Source: Bacteroidales bacterium (GTDB lineage Bacteria > Bacteroidota > Bacteroidia > Bacteroidales > P3). Taken from it: 12,017 nt of DNA. This document shows, in pieces, positions 7,861 to 12,017 of this stretch. Under the pieces are notes generated by a model that searched no databases, was not told the origin of the DNA, and worked only from the letters and a program-made list of their open reading frames with translations. Both the position numbers and the translations under genes were made by a program. Numbering within the stretch: position 1 is the first letter of the stretch; the number at the start of each line of letters is the position of its first letter. The stretch covers positions 1 to 12,017 of the forward strand of contig CAAGHV010000208.1 in NCBI GenBank assembly GCA_900769785.1, written 5' to 3'.

Positions 7861-8121
7861 CTATTGGTTGAATTAAAACACTATAATGTTTAATCTTGAG
7901 ATTGCAAAGTTACACAATTATTTTGAAAAAACAGAGCGCTCAGGGAAATAAATTTTACATCGCGAAGCTGATTTATCTACATCGCGATGTAACGACATCG
8001 GTATCGAGATGAAATTTCAACTACATCAGGTGTAGTATTGAGGTATATATCGGCTATTAATTTAATGGTATATCATCAAGCACGTGATACCCTATCATTA
8101 AACATTTGACAATAGGGTATC
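7861..8121 (+). repeat. Copy A of a ~260-nt conserved non-coding element (candidate structured RNA)
   Basis: This fills most of the gene-free 7819-8144 gap. It aligns over its whole length with 11305-11569. Shared blocks, in order, are ctattggttgaattaaa (7861), tttaatcttg (7889), gatttatctacatc (7970), gaaattt (8011), gaggtatatatcggct (8040), gtatatcatca (8068) and ccctat (8090). Offsets from the first block differ from the second copy by a constant 4 nt after the variable first third. Hairpins: 7955-7964/7983-7992 (10 bp, ttacatcgcg), 8021-8025/8031-8035 (ctaca/tgtag), and the terminal 8086-8095/8112-8121 (gataccctat/atagggtatc, 16-nt loop). TTG at 7868, N20, TAATCTTG at 7891 is a near-consensus + strand promoter at its 5' end. 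A 21-codon reading frame (7886-7951) is also present. No U-run follows the last hairpin. No + strand gene follows: the next gene is on the minus strand. Identity unknown. Confidence 0.65.
7905..7935 (-). promoter_or_regulatory. Promoter of the minus-strand LRR gene (and probably aroE)
   Basis: On the minus strand, TCTG (7935-7932), a 19-nt spacer, then TAACTTTG (7912-7905) fit the Bacteroidota -33/-7 pattern. Transcription would start near 7898, giving a leader of about 80 nt. The promoter lies inside the 7861-8121 element, in a part that differs from the second copy of that element. Confidence 0.65.
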
Positions 8122-8144
8122 AACTACAGAAGTAATAATCTATG

Positions 8145-8999
8145 CTACGAACCTAGATTTTCTTGATCCAATGTATTTATATCCAAAGGTTTCATTGTCA
8201 GCACCGGCACTTTGGAGTTGAGTATGATTTGATGTGTATATGAACCCAATAATATATTTTTCATTGCCGTTTCTTGTTTTGTCATTACGGCAATCATATC
8301 GGCATGTTTTTCATCGGCAAACGATAGTATTTCTTTTGCAAGGTTTTTGGTCTTTCTGTACTCAATTTCGTATTCGACCAGATTGTTTACAAAAAATCTA
8401 GCTACCTGATGTACATATTCTTCCACCTTTTCCACATGTAGCTTTTCGTCCGATGTAAGCAATCCCAGTATGTATATATACGAACCAAACCCCTGTGCCA
8501 ACCACGCAATAATAGGTGCTTTTTCGCGAGTAGAGAATGTAAAATCCACCGGAAAAATAATATGCTTAAATCCAATAACATCATCACTATCCAAAGGCAC
8601 AGTAAGTACCGGACATTTAGCCATTTCTACCAGTTTCGAAGCATTGTTTTGGGTCCAACGTGTTTCTAATCCACCAACAGTATGTGTACCTATTATAATC
8701 AATGCGGCATCTTCGAAATTAGCTTTTTCGGCCAACGCCTCATATACAGTACCATCTATAATAGAATATGTAAGACGTTCGGCTGGCAATCTATTATGAT
8801 TTTGCGAAACAATAGTTCTCAAAATTTCCTCTATTCGTTGACGTATAGTTTCCTTTACTATCTGCACCAAATCGTCCAACGAATTATCTACCCATACCAA
8901 TTCCAATACACAATTGGCCTTTTCGGCCAACGAAAAAGCTACATTCAATGCACAATCAGTATTTTCGGTAAAGTCGTATCCTAATATTATTTTATCCAT
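8145..8999 (-). CDS. Universal stress protein, tandem UspA domains
   Basis: A 284-residue cytosolic protein with two Usp domains, about residues 1-137 and 143-272. Domain one opens I-I-L-G-Y-D-F-T-E-N and contains I-I-I-G-T-H-T-V-G-G-L-E (101-112) followed by S-K-L-V-E-M-A-K-C-P-V-L-T-V, the usual nucleotide-binding and final-strand region. Domain two opens H-I-I-F-P-V-D-F-T and ends L-L-G-S-Y-T-H-Q-I-I-L-N-S-K-V-P-V-L-T-M. The second domain lacks the first G-x-H-G part of the loop (M-T-K-Q-E-T instead), so ATP binding there is doubtful. Such proteins are induced by starvation and other stresses; the target here is unknown. It is divergent from the M23 peptidase gene with 113 bp between starts; I found no TAnnTTTG box for it on the minus strand. 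Confidence 0.92.
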   Translation of the reverse strand: MDKIILGYDFTENTDCALNVAFSLAEKANCVLELVWVDNSLDDLVQIVKETIRQRIEEILRTIVSQNHNRLPAERLTYSIIDGTVYEALAEKANFEDAALIIIGTHTVGGLETRWTQNNASKLVEMAKCPVLTVPLDSDDVIGFKHIIFPVDFTFSTREKAPIIAWLAQGFGSYIYILGLLTSDEKLHVEKVEEYVHQVARFFVNNLVEYEIEYRKTKNLAKEILSFADEKHADMIAVMTKQETAMKNILLGSYTHQIILNSKVPVLTMKPLDINTLDQENLGS

Positions 9000-9035
9000 A
9001 AAAACATTTTTTTATTCGATAAACAGCATAATTTG

Positions 9036-9043
9036 TAATTTTG
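9036..9043 (+). promoter_or_regulatory. -7 element for the M23 peptidase gene
   Basis: TAATTTTG matches TAnnTTTG, 69 bp before the chosen ATG at 9113. It overlaps the TTG at 9041 that could otherwise be read as an upstream start codon, which argues against that start. The -33 region is only T-rich. Confidence 0.55.
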
Positions 9044-9112
9044 TTCGATATTTTCACATTTCAGAATAATAAAACACGTAATATTTCGTTAGGTAAAAAA
9101 TTATTTTTGATA

Positions 9113-10099
9113 ATGGCAAAACTGAATAAACATAAATACAAATTCAACCCCAACACCCTTAGTTACGAAAAGGTAAAAGTGGGTATAAAAGAAAGGCTCA
9201 AAGAAATATCATTCGGCCTTGCTTTTGGCATAGTAGCGGCCGTTATCCTTACCATTATAAGTTACAATACCATCGACAGTCCTAAAGAAAAAGCTCTAAA
9301 ACGCGAAATAGCACAATACAAACATCAAGTAAGCCTTTTGAGTAAACGTACCGACCAGATGTCGGAAGTATTGGAAGACATTGAAAACAGAGATGACAAT
9401 ATATATCGCACTATTTTCGAAGCTGAACCTATATCCCAAAACATACGTATGAGCGGTATAGGCGGTGTGGAACGCTACAACGAGCTGAAAGGCTACGACA
9501 ATTCGCAAGCCATCATCAACCTTACAAAGAAGGTAGATGACCTATCGAAACGCTTGTATATACAATCCAAAAGTTTCGACGATGTGTATCAGATGGCCAA
9601 AACCAAGACTGAACGTATGACATCGCTACCGGCTATAATGCCACTAAACAAAAAACATAGCAGAATAGTATCGGGCTTTGGTATGCGCTATCATCCCATA
9701 CTCCACTACCGCCGAATGCACACCGGTATTGACTTGGTAGCCAAAAAAGGCACACCGGTATATGCAACAGGAAATGGCAAAATAGAAGTAGCAGGCAAAG
9801 GCGGAAGCAAATATTCGGGATACGGAATAGTGATTGTAGTTAATCATGGATTTGGATACAAAACTCTATATGCCCACCTAAGCAAGGTAAATGTAAAAGC
9901 CGGACAAACAGTGAAACGTGGCGAAAAGATAGGCGAAGTAGGTAACACAGGTCTTTCACAAGCACCGCACCTACACTACGAAGTAATACAAAATGGCAAA
10001 AAAGTAAATCCCGTTTACTATTTCTTCAACGATTTGAGTATAGAAGAATACGAAAATGTGATAGATGAAGCCAATACCGAAAACCAATGTTTGTCGTAG
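9113..10099 (+). CDS. Membrane-anchored M23 family metallopeptidase (LytM-type peptidoglycan endopeptidase)
   Basis: A 328-residue protein predicted to cut peptide cross-links in peptidoglycan from the periplasmic side of the inner membrane. Order: a basic cytoplasmic N-terminus with the K-Y-K-F-N-P-N-T-L-S-Y-E motif seen at the start of Bacteroidota M23 proteins, one transmembrane helix at about 32-50, a coiled-coil-like region at about 57-165, and the M23 domain from about 185 to 300. Zinc and catalytic residues are present: His203 and Asp207 in H-T-G-I-D, His255 in Y-A-H-L-S, and His286 and His288 in P-H-L-H-Y-E. The start at 9113 is chosen because it fits the family N-terminus and lies downstream of the promoter box. 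All active-site residues are kept, so it is probably an active hydrolase rather than a regulator of one. Confidence 0.93.
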   Translation: MAKLNKHKYKFNPNTLSYEKVKVGIKERLKEISFGLAFGIVAAVILTIISYNTIDSPKEKALKREIAQYKHQVSLLSKRTDQMSEVLEDIENRDDNIYRTIFEAEPISQNIRMSGIGGVERYNELKGYDNSQAIINLTKKVDDLSKRLYIQSKSFDDVYQMAKTKTERMTSLPAIMPLNKKHSRIVSGFGMRYHPILHYRRMHTGIDLVAKKGTPVYATGNGKIEVAGKGGSKYSGYGIVIVVNHGFGYKTLYAHLSKVNVKAGQTVKRGEKIGEVGNTGLSQAPHLHYEVIQNGKKVNPVYYFFNDLSIEEYENVIDEANTENQCLS

Positions 10100-10157
10100 T
10101 ACCAAAACTACAAATCTCAACTACAACAACACACCTTAAATATCTAATTTATCACAT

Positions 10158-10197
10158 AGAATAAAAAATAAACAGCGTGCTGTTTATTTTTTATTCT
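10158..10197 (+). terminator. Terminator between the M23 gene and the beta-barrel gene
   Basis: A perfect 18-bp inverted repeat (10158-10175 with 10180-10197) around the tetraloop CGTG. The right arm contains a six-T run, and the mirror-image A-tract on the left means it could act in both directions. It lies 58 bp after the M23 stop codon. Confidence 0.75.
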
Positions 10198-10229
10198 ATT
10201 ATTATTTATAGTATTTAGAAAAAAATGTG

Positions 10230-10237
10230 TACTTTTG
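10230..10237 (+). promoter_or_regulatory. -7 element for the beta-barrel gene
   Basis: TACTTTTG matches TAnnTTTG and is followed by GCAAAAC. A start site near 10245 gives a leader of about 80 nt before the ATG at 10324. No clean TTTG is found at -33. Confidence 0.6.
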
Positions 10238-10323
10238 CAAAACAACAATGGTATGTTATACGACTCTTCATACCTTTGTTATATAGTAAAATAAAGAGTC
10301 CAAACAATAAATTTTTATACAAC

Positions 10324-10800
10324 ATGAAGAAAGTATTTTTAGCTTTGATAGCAGTAGTGGCTATCGGAACAAGTACAACATTTGCACAAAAAGCTATCGG
10401 TTTGCGTTTTGGCGGTGGTAGTTTACTAGGTGCCGAAATCTCTTATCAACAAGACATGGGTGGCAACCGTTTGGAAGGCGACCTTGGTTTCAGCTTTGGC
10501 GACCACAGCTCTTACATATCTGCTGTAGGTATCTACCAATGGAAATGGAACATCGTAAATGGTCTTAACTGGTATGCAGGTCCCGGCGTTGCTGTAGGTT
10601 TATATATGAGCGACATAGCCGACTACAGCGGTTTATCATTAGGTATTGGTGGTCAAATAGGTCTTGAATACAACTTCAGCACACTTGGAGTTCCATTGTT
10701 GTTGAGTGTTGATGCTCGCCCAATGTGGAACATTGTTCGTCCTTCACATTATGATGGCTTTGGTTGGGGCACATGCTTAAGCCTTCGTTATTTATTCTAA
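10324..10800 (+). CDS. Small outer-membrane beta-barrel-like protein, function unknown
   Basis: A 158-residue precursor with a textbook signal peptide (MKKVF, hydrophobic 4-15, cleavage after T-T-F-A at 21, before Gln). The mature part, about 137 residues, consists of short alternating Gly/aromatic strands (L-R-F-G-G-G, E-G-D-L-G-F-S-F-G, W-Y-A-G-P-G-V-A-V-G-L-Y, G-I-G-G-Q-I-G-L-E-Y-N-F) and ends in R-Y-L-F, a C-terminal aromatic residue as expected for a Bam-inserted barrel. The size suits an eight-stranded barrel. I do not recognise a specific family. The frame is open further upstream to 10225, but that extension overlaps the promoter box and would bury the signal peptide, so the ATG at 10324 is preferred. 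It is monocistronic, with a terminator at 10827. Confidence 0.82.
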   Translation: MKKVFLALIAVVAIGTSTTFAQKAIGLRFGGGSLLGAEISYQQDMGGNRLEGDLGFSFGDHSSYISAVGIYQWKWNIVNGLNWYAGPGVAVGLYMSDIADYSGLSLGIGGQIGLEYNFSTLGVPLLLSVDARPMWNIVRPSHYDGFGWGTCLSLRYLF

Positions 10801-10826
10801 TAACAAGCAATACAACAAATACTAAC

Positions 10827-10862
10827 AAAAAAAGCACGTCTTATTTAGGACGTGCTTTTTTT
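10827..10862 (+). terminator. Intrinsic terminator after the beta-barrel gene
   Basis: Stem gcacgtc/gacgtgc extended by seven A-T pairs (10827-10840 with 10849-10862), loop ttatttag, with a seven-T run. It starts 27 bp after the stop codon. Confidence 0.92.
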
Positions 10863-10918
10863 ATTTCCTTATGCTGCTCTATATATTTCAGGATGCACTT
10901 TCGCTCACATATCGCCCA

Positions 10919-10999
10919 TAACCCTACGGGTTACACCCCAAAACTCCCATGGTTTTGACCCGTAAGTATGGGAGTTTCGATGTCTAAACCGCAGGGTTA
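10919..10999. repeat. Nested inverted repeats able to form a pseudoknot
   Basis: In otherwise non-coding DNA (10863-11622). Outer arms taaccct (10919-10925) / agggtta (10993-10999). Inner arms aaactcccat (10941-10950) / atgggagttt (10968-10977), a perfect 10 bp. A third pair, tacgggt (10925-10931) / acccgta (10958-10964), places its right arm inside the loop of the inner stem, which is pseudoknot geometry. Competing local hairpins are taaccc-TAC-gggtta (10919-10933) and caaaac-N7-gttttg (10939-10957). The design resembles REP/REPIN-like or IS200/IS605-type hairpin ends, but no transposase is present, so origin is open. Confidence 0.6.
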
Positions 11000-11032
11000 C
11001 GAGACGGAAGTGTGGCTGTTGAAAAATACACC

Positions 11033-11069
11033 TATCCTGAATGGATAAGCCTGCGATAGAATAGGCTTA
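11033..11069. repeat. Two overlapping small hairpins
   Basis: tatcc (11033-11037) / ggata (11043-11047), then taagcct (11046-11052) / aggctta (11063-11069, 10-nt loop). They share bases 11046-11047, so both cannot be complete at once. They continue the run of inverted repeats in this gap. Confidence 0.45.
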
Positions 11070-11110
11070 GTGCAAATCGTAATGTGGTAATTCGTAGAGA
11101 CTATGTGTAC

Positions 11111-11183
11111 ATCGTCTCCAATTATATGGATTATTGGTATTAATACCAACGGTGTGGAGACGATTTGCAAATCGTCTCCACAC
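11111..11183. repeat. 32-nt perfect palindrome with a competing upstream arm
   Basis: Bases 11152-11183 are a perfect palindrome (gtgtggagacgattt, GC centre, and its complement). The segment atcgtctcca occurs both at 11111-11120 and at 11171-11180, and each copy is complementary to tggagacgat at 11155-11164, so two mutually exclusive stems are possible. Between the first two arms is a 16-nt palindrome (ttggtattaataccaa, 11134-11149). tgcaaatcgt is repeated at 11071 and 11166. GAGACG-type palindromes are, as I recall, dispersed in several bacterial genomes; a repeat family is plausible. It lies 30 bp upstream of the -33 box at 11213. Confidence 0.65.
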
Positions 11184-11212
11184 GGCAGTAGTAAAAAAAC
11201 TTTACAGAACTA

Positions 11213-11243
11213 TTGTTTATTTCAAAAAATATGCATATCTTTG
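11213..11243 (+). promoter_or_regulatory. Promoter upstream of the secreted LRR gene
   Basis: TTG (11213-11215), 20-nt spacer, TATCTTTG (11236-11243), then GCACC. This is the best-spaced Bacteroidota promoter in the window. A start near 11250 would give a leader of about 370 nt before the LRR ATG at 11623, containing all of 11305-11569. Confidence 0.7.
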
Positions 11244-11304
11244 CACCGTCAAATTCGTATGAGTACTTTGCTTAGCAGGTAATATATTTTATGATATAAA
11301 CAAC

Positions 11305-11569
11305 CTATTGGTTGAATTAAATCCGATATGTTTAGTCTTGCAAATGCATACTGTAACAATGTTTTAACATACAAATAAAAACATACCGGCATACTAATAA
11401 AAATCCCTCCCGAGGGAGATTTATCTACATCACGTAGTAATTACATTTTTCTCGAGAGGAAATTTTATCTCACTCTAGGAGTGTTTTGAGGCTATATATT
11501 GGCTGATTATTGACAGTATATCATCACGCTCATGACACCCTATTGTAAACTGATTGATGATATGGTGTA
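11305..11569 (+). repeat. Copy B of the ~260-nt conserved non-coding element
   Basis: Homologue of 7861-8121: ctattggttgaattaaa (11305-11321, identical), tttagtcttg (11331-11340), gatttatctacatc (11418), gaaattt (11459), gaggctatatattggct (11488), gtatatcatca (11516), accctat (11537). The central hairpin is cactc/gagtg (11471-11475/11479-11483). The terminal hairpin 11534-11543/11560-11569 has the same 16-nt loop as copy A; its third pair is C-G where copy A has T-A, while two pairs are broken. The first third is divergent and has its own tccct/aggga hairpin. A 16-codon reading frame (11328-11378) starts like the one in copy A (Met-Phe-Ser/Asn-Leu). It ends 53 bp before the LRR start codon and reads in the same direction as that gene. 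Confidence 0.65.
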
Positions 11570-11622
11570 AAATTTAATTCATCCAACGGTATAAACATTG
11601 TAAATTATAAATATTAAACGAT

Positions 11623-12017
11623 ATGAAGAAAATAGTATTATTATTTTGTACACTGATATGTACAAATGTGCTGATGGCACAACTGTGCTTTACTATAGGA
11701 GGTATAACCTACGAACGAATTGATTTGAATAAGGTTGAAGTTTATGATTACACAGGTTCCGATTCGGTACTTGTTATTCCTGATATGGTAACAAACCAAA
11801 ATGTAAATTATGCTGTTACAGAAATTGGAGATTATGCTTTCGATTTTTGTACTAGTTTAACCTCCGTTACCATTCCTAATAGCGTTACTTCTATTGGAGA
11901 TGGTGCTTTCGATTTTTGTACTAGTTTAACCTCCATTACTATTCCTAATAGTGTTACTTCTATTGGAGAATATGCTTTCGCTAATAGTAGCGGTTTAACC
12001 TCCGTTACCATTCCTAA
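11623..12017 (+). CDS. Secreted BspA-type leucine-rich repeat protein (3' end outside window)
   Basis: The frame is open from the ATG at 11623 to the window end (131 codons). The protein starts MKKIVLLFCTLICTNVLMAQ, a signal peptide with cleavage after M-A at 19, before Gln. About 45 residues of leader domain follow (F-T-I-G-G-I-T-Y-E ... D-S-V-L-V-I-P), then BspA-type LRRs of 23 residues: A-F-D-F-C-T-S-L-T-S-[VI]-T-I-P-N-S-V-T-S-I-G. Such proteins are usually surface-exposed adhesins or matrix binders; anchoring cannot be judged without the C-terminus. Codons in the repeats are T-rich (ACT, GTT, CCT, TCT), unlike the minus-strand LRR gene. A promoter lies at 11213 and a long leader carries the copy B element. 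Confidence 0.9.
   Translation, partial: MKKIVLLFCTLICTNVLMAQLCFTIGGITYERIDLNKVEVYDYTGSDSVLVIPDMVTNQNVNYAVTEIGDYAFDFCTSLTSVTIPNSVTSIGDGAFDFCTSLTSITIPNSVTSIGEYAFANSSGLTSVTIP
11836..12017 (+). repeat. 69-bp tandem repeats encoding LRR units
   Basis: Unit one is 11836-11904, unit two 11905-11973, and unit three begins at 11974 and runs off the window. Units one and two differ at only a handful of bases; unit three has a replaced segment near its start (gctaatagtagcgg) and then returns to identity. Period exactly 69 bp, 23 codons, in frame. Confidence 0.92.

Noticed and set aside
8086..8121. Terminal hairpin of copy A as an intrinsic terminator of the usp gene
   Set aside because: The stem is good and lies 24 bp past the usp stop, but there is no U-run on either strand, and a homologous hairpin occurs at 11534-11569 where no gene ends.
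9041..9112. TTG-initiated 24-residue N-terminal extension of the M23 peptidase
   Set aside because: The TTG overlaps the TAATTTTG -7 box at 9036-9043 and the extension does not fit the family; M-A-K-x-N-K-x-K-Y-K-F-N-P at 9113 is the typical start.
10225..10323. Upstream ATG adding 33 residues to the beta-barrel protein
   Set aside because: It overlaps the TACTTTTG promoter box, and the extension would place the signal peptide internally.
10863..11203. Insertion sequence or tRNA in the repeat-rich gap
   Set aside because: No transposase-like reading frame, no target-site duplication recognised, and no cloverleaf or T-loop GTTCRA pattern; only inverted repeats can be supported.
7861..11569. 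CRISPR array or terminal-inverted-repeat transposon formed by the two conserved elements
   Set aside because: The copies are 3.4 kb apart, in direct orientation, with no short regular repeats and no convincing inverted termini.

Overview
The window looks like a chromosomal segment of a Bacteroidales-type bacterium (Bacteroidota). Four to five promoters carry the Bacteroidota -7 signature TAnnTTTG (2245, 9036, 10230, 11236 on +; 7905-7912 on -). Shine-Dalgarno sequences are absent and start codons lie in A/T-rich leaders. The gene content also fits: a topoisomerase I tail with C-terminal repeats, DUF6515-like Tyr/Gly-rich secreted proteins, a LolA-like carrier, a single-TM M23 peptidase and BspA-type leucine-rich repeat proteins. 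Family or genus cannot be fixed from the sequence alone.

Layout. 1-681: 3' end of topA and two abutting hairpins. 698-2041: two-gene operon of related secreted DUF6515-like proteins. 2207-3588: a terminator, then a promoter driving folE (GTP cyclohydrolase I) and a LolA-like periplasmic protein 20 bp behind it. 3659-5488: recJ. 5505-7818, minus strand: a leucine-rich repeat gene with no signal peptide, followed 16 bp later by aroE, which converges on recJ. 8145-8999, minus: tandem-domain universal stress protein, divergent from 9113-10099, a membrane-anchored M23 endopeptidase. 10324-10800: small outer-membrane beta-barrel-like protein with its own promoter and terminator. 10863-11622: about 760 bp of non-coding DNA packed with inverted repeats and one strong promoter. 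11623-end: 5' part of a secreted BspA-like LRR protein built on exact 69-bp tandem repeats.

Most genes are ordinary housekeeping (topoisomerase, folate/pterin and shikimate pathways, recombination repair, envelope maintenance). They do not form one pathway.

The most unusual signal is non-coding. A diverged pair of roughly 260-nt elements (7861-8121 and 11305-11569), both on the + strand, share ordered conserved blocks at matching spacing, a small central hairpin whose stem changed but whose shape is kept, and a terminal stem-loop with the same 16-nt loop and one compensatory base-pair change. Each lies next to the 5' end of an LRR gene, but in opposite orientation relative to that gene. This looks like a structured RNA or a small mobile or repeat element family; I do not recognise it as a known family. 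A second point of interest is the 10919-11183 block, which holds a pseudoknot-capable inverted-repeat set and a 32-nt perfect palindrome whose arm has an alternative upstream partner.
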